Assembly: GCF_022024055.1 (NCBI RefSeq) | Contig: NZ_CP091788.1 | Location: 930,001 to 994,000, forward strand | Length of the DNA: 64,000 nucleotides | Direction of reading: 5' to 3' | Origin: Prevotella sp. E2-28 | GTDB taxonomy: Bacteria > Bacteroidota > Bacteroidia > Bacteroidales > Bacteroidaceae | Shown here: one piece after another, positions 41,324-49,190 of the stretch | How the letters are laid out: the number at the start of each line of letters is the position of its first letter | How positions within the stretch are numbered: position 1 is the stretch's first letter | Program-made: the position numbers and the translations under genes | Notes under the pieces: generated by a model | What the model saw: only the letters and a program-made list of their open reading frames with translations | Databases searched by the model: none | Told to the model about the DNA's origin: nothing

Positions 41324-43245
41324 TGACTAAGCCGTTACGAAGACTACATAATTCTATGATTGCGCGGTTGGTGGTTTTTATCCTGCCATTTATCGTGGTG
41401 GTGTTCACTGTTTCATTGGGTTTTTTGTTTCAGTGGTCGCGTGACATGGTGCGTCAGGAGGCAATTGAGCGTGCCGATCTGATGCTCAATAATACATCTC
41501 TACGCGTAGGAGGTTTCTTGAATGAGATTCAGACTGCAACTAATAATACTTTATGGTTGGTTAATGAGAACCTGATTCCTGATTCGCTGCTAAATTATTC
41601 TAATCGTGTGGTGAGCCAGAATCCTGATGTCAAAAGTTGTTCCATTACGATGGAACCTGATTTCTTCCCTCAATATGGTCGTAATTTCTCTGTCTATTCT
41701 CGTCGTGATGGAGATAGCTTGGTTTCAATAGTGGAGGAACCTTATGATTATTATAGTAAGGTGTGGTACAAGAGTGCCTATGATGCAGATAAGCCCGTGT
41801 GGACTGACCCCTATGATGATAATAATGAGGGCTCTTCGTCCTTATCAGAATGGATTTCGTCATATTCCGTTCCCATTAAGGACAAGGATGACAACACGAT
41901 AGGTGTTATATCTACTGACATATCTTTGAAACGTCTCTCGATGACCATATCGGAAGAGGTGCCTTATGATCATTCTTACTTCATGATGTTAGGTCAGGAG
42001 GGGCACTATTTCGTACATACCGACACAACGAAACTTGCAAAGAAAACAATCTTCGATGATTTGGATCCATTGACGCAGGCAGATATTATTGCCTTGGGGC
42101 ATGAGATGATTGCTGGAAATAATGGTTATATGGAAGTTGTGGTAGATGGTGAGACGTGCTTGGTGTTTTATAAACCACTAGAAAACACATCTTGGAGTAT
42201 AGCTCTGATTTGTTGGGAAAGTGATATATTTAGAAGTTATAACAACCTTCTTTATGTTATTGCGCCTTTACTCTTTATCGGCTTATTGCTCTTGGTGTAT
42301 TTTCTGCATCGCATTGTTAATTATTTCGTTCATCCCCTGAATCGGTTGGCCTCGCAGACACGTCATATAGCCGATGGAAATTTCAATGTACCAATGCCTA
42401 CCACTACTCGTGTAGATGCAATTGGACGTCTTCAGAATAACTTCTCGGCAATGCAACAGTCGTTAGCCCGCTATATTAGTCAATTGGAACGAGTCAATGA
42501 GGAAACTGAGCAACGTAATGCAGAACTGGCCTGCGCTACACAACAGGCAGAAGAAGCAGCGCAGCGTCAGGTGTCCTTCTTGCAGGATCTTCTCCATCAG
42601 ATTCGCACACCGCTGAATATCATCATGGGGTTTGTGCAAATCTTGCGTGATGACTATGCCGTTATTCCACGTGAAGAATTGGTTACCATTACCCATGCGA
42701 TGAAGCATAATTCCAATGCTATTGGTCGTCGAGTCCACATGCTGATGGAGGCATCGTCTATTGACTTAGACCAAACGGTAGAGCGTAATGATAGTGTGAC
42801 CTGCATGGAACTGCTGAAGGAGGTTGAAAAACTGAATGTAGAACGTGCGTCTGGAGGGGCTCCGCTCCAAATTGAATCGCTTGTTGACGAAGGACTGAAG
42901 ATAAGGGTCAATAGGAAATCCGTAGTCAAGGTGCTCAATGAGTTGGTACATAATGCCCAGAAATACGGCTTGGTTCCCGGTCACGAGAAAGATACCCCTA
43001 TTATCTTGCGTGCACGTCTGGGTTATAACAAGCTTATTTTCTCTGTCGAAGACAAAGGCCCTGGTGTACCTGCCGACTATCGCGCAAATATCTTTAATCC
43101 GTTTATCAAGGCCAACAGCTTCTCTGAGGGGTTAGGGTTAGGCCTGTTTGTTGCCCAACGGTATGCTGCCATGATGGGTGGTAACTTGACGCTCGATGAA
43201 GGCTATACTTCTGGTGCCCGTTTCATCCTATCAATACCTCAATAA
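41323..43245 (+). CDS. dCache-HAMP sensor histidine kinase
   Basis: 640 residues from the ATG at 41323 (a GTG one codon upstream is possible). Two transmembrane helices (about 17-37 and 308-330) enclose a dCache-like domain (SYSVPIKDKDDNTIGVISTDISLKRLS); then HAMP (LASQTRHIADGNFNVPM), HisKA with His425 in DLLHQIRTPLNI, and HATPase with N box NELVHNAQKYG, G1 box VEDKGPGVPADY and G2 box GLGLGLFVAQRYAAMMGG. No response regulator is adjacent, so the partner is encoded elsewhere. It overlaps and resembles the preceding degenerate sensor, suggesting a tandem duplication. Confidence 0.9.
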   Translation: MTKPLRRLHNSMIARLVVFILPFIVVVFTVSLGFLFQWSRDMVRQEAIERADLMLNNTSLRVGGFLNEIQTATNNTLWLVNENLIPDSLLNYSNRVVSQNPDVKSCSITMEPDFFPQYGRNFSVYSRRDGDSLVSIVEEPYDYYSKVWYKSAYDADKPVWTDPYDDNNEGSSSLSEWISSYSVPIKDKDDNTIGVISTDISLKRLSMTISEEVPYDHSYFMMLGQEGHYFVHTDTTKLAKKTIFDDLDPLTQADIIALGHEMIAGNNGYMEVVVDGETCLVFYKPLENTSWSIALICWESDIFRSYNNLLYVIAPLLFIGLLLLVYFLHRIVNYFVHPLNRLASQTRHIADGNFNVPMPTTTRVDAIGRLQNNFSAMQQSLARYISQLERVNEETEQRNAELACATQQAEEAAQRQVSFLQDLLHQIRTPLNIIMGFVQILRDDYAVIPREELVTITHAMKHNSNAIGRRVHMLMEASSIDLDQTVERNDSVTCMELLKEVEKLNVERASGGAPLQIESLVDEGLKIRVNRKSVVKVLNELVHNAQKYGLVPGHEKDTPIILRARLGYNKLIFSVEDKGPGVPADYRANIFNPFIKANSFSEGLGLGLFVAQRYAAMMGGNLTLDEGYTSGARFILSIPQ

Positions 43246-43264
43246 GAGCAAATATACGTTCATA

Positions 43265-43313
43265 AAAAAAGAGGACGCATCAAGTATCTTTTCTTGGTGC
43301 GTCCTCGTTTTTA
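43265..43313. terminator. Bidirectional terminator between sensor kinase and DUF349 genes
   Basis: 14-bp arms (43271-43284 and 43293-43306, one wobble) with A-run on the left and T-run on the right; serves the converging genes on both strands. Confidence 0.85.
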
Positions 43314-43323
43314 TGTGTAAAGC

Positions 43324-45135
43324 TTATGCGTTCTCTGCGTCGATAGCCTTAATCTTTTCCTTGACCAACTGCATGTCATCCTTGAGCTTCTGAATCTTGC
43401 GGTTCATCTCTTCAATGAGGCTGTTGCCCTTCTTGCTGCTGGCTGTAAGGAAGCCCAGGTTGTTCTCATAGGTCTGAATGTCCTGCTTCAGGTTGTCGTA
43501 CTGACGCATCAGGCGCTGACGTTCGTTGTCCAGAGCACCCTCGCCACGCTCAGCCACCTGCTTCAGGTTGTCCTTGAACTTGCTGAGACGCTTCTTGGCT
43601 ACATTGATATTCAGTTCCTTGTAGAGTTTGTCGAGTACCGTGTGATACTCTTCATAGACCTTATCCTTCTCCTTGAAGGGTACGTGGCCAATGCTGTTGT
43701 ATTCCTCAACGAGTTTCTGAACTTTGCTTTGCAGCTCTTCGCCACCTTCTTCAGCAATAGCCTTCAGACGCTCAATGACGCTGCGCTTCTTCTCAAGGTT
43801 CTCGTGCTCCTCGTTACGCTGACCTGCACCAGCAGCATTACGAGCCTCAAAGAACTTGTTGCAGGCGCCGAGGAACTCTTCCCATAGCTGGTCACCCAAC
43901 TTCTTGGGTACCACACCGATGGTCTTCCATTCCTTCTGGAGAGCTATCAGCTTATCGCTGGTAGAACGCCATTCTGTGCTGTCTTGCAGCGCTTTGGCTT
44001 TCTCAATGAGTGCACGCTTCTTGTCTGCATTCTCCTTGAAATTATCTTTCAGCGTCTTGAAGTATTCAGCCTTGCGACCAAAGAATTCATCGCAGGCTGC
44101 ACGGAAACGCTCAAAGATTTTCACGTTCATCTTCTGTGGAGCGAAACCAATGGTTTTCCATTCAGCTTGGATAGCGATGATTTCCTGAGTATGACGCTCC
44201 CAGTCGCCCGTGCCTTTATTCTCTTCGCCATTGATAGCCTCCACCTTTTCGCAGAGTGCGGTCTTCTTGGCAAGATTCTCCTCTTCACGAGTGCGGAGAT
44301 CCTCGAAGTGCTGCTGATGACGCTTGTTGATAACGGTGCTTGCAGCCTTGAAACGCTGCCATATTTCCTCACGCAGCTCCTTGCTTACAGGACCAATTTC
44401 GCGATACTCCTGATGCAGCTGCTGCAACTGATGGAATGCGCTGATAACATCAGCCTCGTCAGCTAATTTCTCTGCGGCTTCGCACAGACGTGTCTTAGCT
44501 TCCAGATTCTTCTTGAAGTCCAGTTCACGCGCTTCGCTATTCAGCTTCAGCAGGTCGTAGAACTGCTCTACATAAAGCTGGTAGTTACGCCACAGCTCGT
44601 TAGCGCTCTCAGCAGGTACGGTCTTAATCTCGCGCCACTCCTGCTGCAGAGCTTTGAAGTCCTGATAGGTCTTGCTGGCCTCCTCGGGTGAGGTGACCAT
44701 TGCTTTTATCTTTTCAATGATGGCCTGCTTCTTTTTCAGGTTCTCTTCCTTTTCGGCTTCCTGTTCACGGAACAGCTGCTGACGGCGCTCCTTAATAACG
44801 CCCATCTCAGCCTTGAATACCTCCTCGTCTTCATCGGGAGTTATTTGATAGGTCTCGGGATCGCCTCCACCGTCAATATATTCCTTCAGTTTGGCTTCGC
44901 GCTCAGCAATGTGCAACTTGTAGAATGACGTTTTGAGGTATTCTACTTCGTCTTTCTGAGGAGCCTCTTCGCCGTGAGCTATTTCCTTTACACGGTCAAG
45001 CACCTCTTTCTTTGAGGTATAAACCTTGCGCTCTTCGGCTGCTGAAGCGTTGTTTTCGGCTGTTTCTACTGCGGTCTCTTCGACCTTAACTTCTTGATTC
45101 TCCTGTTCCAGGATGTTTTCTTGAGAGTCCATCAT
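43324..45135 (-). CDS. DUF349-repeat coiled-coil protein
   Basis: 603 residues, highly charged, with no signal peptide or membrane helix. It contains several DUF349 repeats, recognised by the recurring pattern LQKEWKTIGVVPKK / IQAEWKTIGFAPQK / LQQEWREIKTVPAE preceded by KRALIEKAKAL-type helices. The N-terminal 60 residues are acidic and low complexity. A cytoplasmic helical scaffold is likely; the molecular function of DUF349 proteins in Bacteroidota is not established. The start could be either of two adjacent ATGs. Monocistronic, ending in a bidirectional terminator. Confidence 0.88.
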   Translation of the reverse strand: MMDSQENILEQENQEVKVEETAVETAENNASAAEERKVYTSKKEVLDRVKEIAHGEEAPQKDEVEYLKTSFYKLHIAEREAKLKEYIDGGGDPETYQITPDEDEEVFKAEMGVIKERRQQLFREQEAEKEENLKKKQAIIEKIKAMVTSPEEASKTYQDFKALQQEWREIKTVPAESANELWRNYQLYVEQFYDLLKLNSEARELDFKKNLEAKTRLCEAAEKLADEADVISAFHQLQQLHQEYREIGPVSKELREEIWQRFKAASTVINKRHQQHFEDLRTREEENLAKKTALCEKVEAINGEENKGTGDWERHTQEIIAIQAEWKTIGFAPQKMNVKIFERFRAACDEFFGRKAEYFKTLKDNFKENADKKRALIEKAKALQDSTEWRSTSDKLIALQKEWKTIGVVPKKLGDQLWEEFLGACNKFFEARNAAGAGQRNEEHENLEKKRSVIERLKAIAEEGGEELQSKVQKLVEEYNSIGHVPFKEKDKVYEEYHTVLDKLYKELNINVAKKRLSKFKDNLKQVAERGEGALDNERQRLMRQYDNLKQDIQTYENNLGFLTASSKKGNSLIEEMNRKIQKLKDDMQLVKEKIKAIDAENA

Positions 45136-45182
45136 TTAACTTTTTTAGTTACTGATTCGGTTGGTTCACACAAAATTAGGGT

Positions 45183-45191
45183 TCAAAAGTA
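45183..45191 (-). promoter_or_regulatory. -7 box of the DUF349 gene
   Basis: Minus-strand TACTTTTGA (45191-45183), about 47 nt before the start at 45135. Confidence 0.45.
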
Positions 45192-45299
45192 CTAAAAAAA
45201 GGTTAAAGGATAAAAAAGTAAAAAGGTAAAACACCGTAAGTTTGCATTATTTAACTTTTAAACGGCATTTTACCTTTTAAGCGGCTTACTTTTTCACTT

Positions 45300-46226
45300 T
45301 TATATCAGTCTCTTATGGCGGAACAGCCACCATGCGGCTCCTGATACGCCTATAGATATGATAAGTGCGATGACGAATCCGAAGCGACTCTCTTCCATTC
45401 CGTTAATGAGGTTCATACCAAAGAGTGATGCTATCAACGTGGGGAACATCATGATAATGGTTACAGAGGTCAGCGTACGCATCACCGTGTTCATGTTGTT
45501 ATTAATGATGCTTGAGTAGGTGTCCATCGTTGATTCCAAGATGTCAGCATATATATTGGTAGTTTCGCGTGCCTGAGCCATCTCAATGTTTACGTCCTCA
45601 ATAAGGTCAGCGTCAAGTTCGTCGATTTGGAGCTTAAACTTCAGTTTCGATAGCAGTGTCTCGTTACCACGGATGGATGTCTGGAAATAGGTGAGCGAGT
45701 CTTGCAGGCGACTCAAGCCTATCAGACTCTCGTTGTTCACGTTCTGATCCAAGTTGCGCTTAGCCTTGTCTATCAGCGAGTTGATTTGCTTCAAGCGCTT
45801 CAGATACCATACGGCACTGGAGTAGAACAAGCGGAAAATCATATCCACATAGTCCGTGAAACCTACGCCGCGCTTTTGCTGGTAGCTCACGAAGTCTATC
45901 ATCATGTTCGTCTCATAGTAACACACCGTGATGGTTACGTCGCGCTTGTGGATGATACCAAGAGGTACGGTGGTATAAGGTGTCCTTGAACGCACCTCTT
46001 TTACGTATGGGATACGCAGGATGATGAGCATCCATCCGTCGTCATATTCATAACGGGCACGCTCATCGGTATCGCTGATGTCGCTGATGAAATAGTCGGG
46101 TATGCCGAACTTCTCTTCTAGTTCGCGCTGGTCGTCTTCGGTAGGACACGTCACTTGTATCCAGCAATTGGGCTGCCACTCCTGGAGTTGGCTCAGCCCA
46201 TCTTGGGTGTTCCAGTAAGTTTTCAT
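45300..46226 (-). CDS. corA: CorA-family divalent cation transporter
   Basis: 308 residues. The N-terminal cytoplasmic alpha/beta domain and long helices (LIDKAKRNLDQNVNN ... ADILESTMDTYSSIINNNMN) lead to two C-terminal transmembrane helices (TSVTIIMMFPTLIASLFGMN and FGFVIALIISIGVSGAAWWLF) with the pore-mouth motif GMN in FGMNLING and the short basic end RHKRLI. Expected to carry Mg2+ (or Co2+/Ni2+) as a pentamer in the inner membrane. The gene has its own promoter and an unusually long leader of about 150 nt. Its TAA stop lies at the first unit of an A-rich repeat. Confidence 0.92.
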   Translation of the reverse strand: MKTYWNTQDGLSQLQEWQPNCWIQVTCPTEDDQRELEEKFGIPDYFISDISDTDERARYEYDDGWMLIILRIPYVKEVRSRTPYTTVPLGIIHKRDVTITVCYYETNMMIDFVSYQQKRGVGFTDYVDMIFRLFYSSAVWYLKRLKQINSLIDKAKRNLDQNVNNESLIGLSRLQDSLTYFQTSIRGNETLLSKLKFKLQIDELDADLIEDVNIEMAQARETTNIYADILESTMDTYSSIINNNMNTVMRTLTSVTIIMMFPTLIASLFGMNLINGMEESRFGFVIALIISIGVSGAAWWLFRHKRLI

Positions 46227-46378
46227 TGTGCTAATCCGTTTTTAATTGGCAATTGATAATTGACAATTCACAATTTTAGCGGCAAAGGGATTAGCTGCCT
46301 TGCTCGCTATCCCCTGGCCTAACGTTTGTTACTATCCGCCGGGTAATCGTCCATAATTTTGTTTGAATTTTGGTTTAA
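46227..46378 (-). promoter_or_regulatory. Long, possibly structured leader of corA
   Basis: About 150 nt lie between the inferred start of transcription and the corA ATG. The GC-rich middle can fold: GGGATTAGC (46287-46295) against GCTATCCC (46306-46313) with one bulge, plus a second weaker stem upstream, followed by AT-rich sequence with AATTG repeats. I do not recognise it as a named riboswitch. Mg2+ control of transporter genes through leader RNAs is known in other bacteria, so this is a candidate regulatory RNA. Confidence 0.3.
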
Positions 46379-46383
46379 CGGGT

Positions 46384-46392
46384 GCAAAGGTA
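46384..46392 (-). promoter_or_regulatory. -7 box of corA
   Basis: Minus-strand TACCTTTGC (46392-46384). The distance to the ATG at 46226 defines the long leader. Confidence 0.6.
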
Positions 46393-46402
46393 CGAAAAAT
46401 AT

Positions 46403-46560
46403 TTAAAGGTAAAAAAGTAAAAAGGTAAAAAAGTAAAAATTGAAGCCAAATTTTTCTCCTTTTCTTCTTTTTTACCCTTTTACCCTTTTACTTTTTTACT
46501 TTTTCTGTTTTTTACCTTTCTATTTTTTTACTTTTTTACCTTTTTACCTTTTTACCTTTT
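46403..46560. repeat. 8-bp A/T-rich repeat arrays in opposite orientation between corA and pepD
   Basis: Left block (about 46403-46440) is made of AAAAGGTA/AAAAAGTA units; right block (about 46476-46560) of the complementary TTTTTACC/TTTTTACT units, so the two can pair. The right block contains the last codons and the TAA stop of pepD (46552-46554). Confidence 0.75.
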
Positions 46561-48015
46561 CTCAGGTACGTCCTCGAGTGTCTTCTTCAGCAGCGTCCAG
46601 AAAGGTTCTACTGTAGCGATGAGTGCACGCTCTGTTGTGGTGTGAGGTGACTTCATCGTAGGACCGAGGCTGACAACATCGAGCCAAGGATATTTGCCTA
46701 GGATGACTGAGCACTCCAGTCCGGCATGATCTACCTGGATGATGCCGTCCTCGCCAAAGAGTTCCTTGTACTCCTTCAGCAGCAGGTGCAGAATCTCTGA
46801 ATCAGGATTGGGATCCCATCCGCCGTATGAACCTGCCGTTTCCACCTTCATGCCTGCCATAGAGAAGCAGCTCTCAAGGGTCTTCACCACGTAGTCCTTC
46901 ATATCTTCGCGGCTTGAGCGAGCCAGAATCTTGATGCTGGCCTTACCACCTTCGATGTCGATGATGGCGAGGTTGCTTGAGGTCTCTACCACGTTGGGGT
47001 AGGCGGGGATAAAGCGAATCACACCGTCGTAACAAGCGTAGATAGCATCTACGATGTTGTCTTGAATCTCCACGGGAATCTCCGTCTTGGGTGTCTCCAC
47101 CTCTTCAACGATAACCTCGATGCCTTGAGGCTCAATGAGCTTGAACTCGTCATTGAAGGTCTCTTTCCAGTCCTCGGCCAGCTCCTTCATCGCAGCGATG
47201 TTCTCCTTAGGCAGGGTGAGGATGGTCTCAGCCTTGAAGGGGATAGCGTTACGCATATTTCCGCCATGCCATACAGCCAAGCGAGCATCCAGCTCCTCGA
47301 TGGCCTCGCGTACCATCTGCACCATCAGCTTGTTGGCATTGCCGCGACCCTCGTGAATCTCCAGTCCAGAGTGTCCACCGCGCAAGTTCTTCACTGTCAG
47401 ACGCACAGCAGCATCCTCGGCATCCGTCTCCACCTCCTTATAATCCAGTGTTGCGGTGATGTCAATACCACCGGCACTTCCGATGACAAACTTACCCCAG
47501 TGCTCTGAGTCCAGGTTCATCAGGATGTCGCCCTGCAGCTCGCCCTCAGGCAGGTCGTTGGCACCATACATGCCCGTCTCTTCATCAGCAGTGATAAGTG
47601 CATCGATAGGACCGTGTTTCAGGGTCTTATCCTCCATGATAGCCATGATGGCAGCTACACCCAGACCGTTATCGGCACCCAGTGTAGTACCTTTTGCCTT
47701 CACCCATTCTCCGTCAATCCAAGGCTGGATGGGGTCGGTCTCGAAGTTGTGGGTTGACTCAGGAGTCTTCTGAGGCACCATGTCCATGTGAGCCTGCAGG
47801 ATTACGCCTTTTTTATTCTCGTAGCCAGAAGTAGCAGGCTTACGCATCACAATATTGCCAGCAGGATCCTTAAAAGTCTCTACGCCAGCCTCTTTGCCAA
47901 AGTCAAGCAGGAATTGCTGTATCTTTTCCAGATGTCCGCTTGGACGTGGTACTTGTGTCAACTTGTAGAAATTACGCCAGATGCATTCCGGCTTCAGATT
48001 TTTGATGTCACTCAT
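46552..48015 (-). CDS. pepD: Aminoacyl-histidine dipeptidase (M20 family)
   Basis: 487 residues, cytoplasmic Zn-dependent M20C peptidase hydrolysing Xaa-His and other dipeptides. Metal and catalytic motifs: QAHMDMVPQ, LGADNGLGVAA, DEETGMYGA; substrate-site residues near RGGHSGLEIHEGRGNA and a C-terminal DHAGLECSVI / GPTMKSPHTTTER. Full length for the family. It lies 25 bp downstream of the membrane-protein gene at 48041 and is probably co-transcribed with it. Its last codons (EKR-stop) are formed by the first unit of the downstream 8-bp repeat. Confidence 0.93.
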   Translation of the reverse strand: MSDIKNLKPECIWRNFYKLTQVPRPSGHLEKIQQFLLDFGKEAGVETFKDPAGNIVMRKPATSGYENKKGVILQAHMDMVPQKTPESTHNFETDPIQPWIDGEWVKAKGTTLGADNGLGVAAIMAIMEDKTLKHGPIDALITADEETGMYGANDLPEGELQGDILMNLDSEHWGKFVIGSAGGIDITATLDYKEVETDAEDAAVRLTVKNLRGGHSGLEIHEGRGNANKLMVQMVREAIEELDARLAVWHGGNMRNAIPFKAETILTLPKENIAAMKELAEDWKETFNDEFKLIEPQGIEVIVEEVETPKTEIPVEIQDNIVDAIYACYDGVIRFIPAYPNVVETSSNLAIIDIEGGKASIKILARSSREDMKDYVVKTLESCFSMAGMKVETAGSYGGWDPNPDSEILHLLLKEYKELFGEDGIIQVDHAGLECSVILGKYPWLDVVSLGPTMKSPHTTTERALIATVEPFWTLLKKTLEDVPEKR

Positions 48016-48040
48016 AGTCGTTTGGGTTATTATTAATATA

Positions 48041-49051
48041 TTATTTTGTTACTGTGTCTTTAAAAGCGTTACTCTGTCTTTTCGACAAAAACGACAACCT
48101 CAGCCATGCATACATGCCCAGCAGGATGACGAGCATGGTCTGCACCGTATGTACTATGAGTACGAATACGAGCGCCTGATGGTCCATCACACCATAAAGT
48201 ATCAGCATCGTCTTGATGGCGAAATGCCAGGGACCAGCTCCGTTAGGCGTAGGTACGATAACGGCAAAGTTGGCTACCACAAATGAAATCAGCGCACAGC
48301 CCAGTCCTAGGTTCTCCGTGAAGTCAAAGCAGAAGAACGTCAGGTAGTAATGCAGGAAATACATCACCCAGATACCTACCGACAGGAACAGGTAAAGCGG
48401 CAGGTTCTTCACGTCCTTCAGCGAGAGCACACCCTCCCAGATGCCGTGCAGCGTCATCCGCACCTTATTATATATGCTGAGGTTCTTCAGCAGCAAGTGT
48501 AGCAACAGCATCACGGCAGCGCCACAGATGGCCGTCACTATCCATCCTGTCAGCGAGAATCCGCTTACGATGTTCTCAAATGATGTGCCTGTCTGCTTGA
48601 AGAACGTGCCGAAGGTGCTCATGCCAAACAGCAGGATGATGCCTGAATAAAGCATCACGATGAGCGTGTCAACGGCTCTCTCCGTAACTACCGTGCCCAG
48701 TGCCTTTGCAAACGAGGTGCCCTCCCAGCGCTTCAATACGCCGCAACGCGTGAACTCGCCCATGCGGGGGATAATCAGAGACACGGCATAGCTTAGGAAA
48801 ATAGAGTTGACAGCTACCGACGAGCGTGTCTTCTCGCCCAGCGGCTCCAGCGTCTGCTGCCAGCGCCAGCCACGGAACACCTGCGCCAGTATGCCAAAGG
48901 GAAAAGACAGCAGCATCCACGTCCAGTTCATCTCTTCCCACATCACGTGCTTAATGCTCTGCCAGTCCTCTCCTCTGTACATCCAATACAGGATAGCACC
49001 ACCCAGTACGAGTGGCAATAAAACCTTGGCTATGTTCTGAAGAATCTTCAT
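48041..49051 (-). CDS. Lysylphosphatidylglycerol synthase TM-region (UPF0104/AglD-like) membrane protein
   Basis: 336 residues with about eight hydrophobic helices and the family landmarks FRGWRWQQTLEPLG, SYAVSLIIPRMGEFTRCGVLKRWEG, ERAVDTLIVML, and PTPNGAGPWHFAI. It corresponds to the integral-membrane half of MprF-type proteins without the soluble synthase domain; such stand-alone proteins are thought to move lipids or glycolipids across the inner membrane, but the substrate here is unknown. Followed by pepD after 25 bp. The -7 box lies only 7 nt before the ATG. Confidence 0.85.
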   Translation of the reverse strand: MKILQNIAKVLLPLVLGGAILYWMYRGEDWQSIKHVMWEEMNWTWMLLSFPFGILAQVFRGWRWQQTLEPLGEKTRSSVAVNSIFLSYAVSLIIPRMGEFTRCGVLKRWEGTSFAKALGTVVTERAVDTLIVMLYSGIILLFGMSTFGTFFKQTGTSFENIVSGFSLTGWIVTAICGAAVMLLLHLLLKNLSIYNKVRMTLHGIWEGVLSLKDVKNLPLYLFLSVGIWVMYFLHYYLTFFCFDFTENLGLGCALISFVVANFAVIVPTPNGAGPWHFAIKTMLILYGVMDHQALVFVLIVHTVQTMLVILLGMYAWLRLSFLSKRQSNAFKDTVTK

Positions 49052-49058
49052 TACATCC

Positions 49059-49067
49059 GCAAAGGTA
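49059..49067 (-). promoter_or_regulatory. -7 box of the UPF0104-pepD operon
   Basis: Minus-strand TACCTTTGC (49067-49059); the ATG at 49051 follows 7 nt later, so the message is nearly leaderless. Confidence 0.6.
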
Positions 49068-49110
49068 CGAATAACTGCTTAAAACACCAAATTTATTTGA
49101 GATGTTTTTA

Positions 49111-49158
49111 AAAAGAATCTGAATACCCCACAAGGTGCGTGGGATATTCAGATACTTT
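49111..49158 (-). terminator. Terminator of the large secreted-protein gene
   Basis: 15-bp arms at 49117-49131 and 49139-49153 with one mismatch and a 7-nt loop; a T-rich stretch follows on the minus strand (complement of 49108-49115) and another on the plus strand. Confidence 0.75.
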
Positions 49159-49190
49159 TTCAGAAAAGGCTATGAGGAAGCCTTGTGTGC

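Noticed and set aside
46403..46560. Octamer arrays considered as a CRISPR or MITE
   Set aside because: Unit length of 8 bp and lack of spacers or terminal repeats make them simple tandem repeats.
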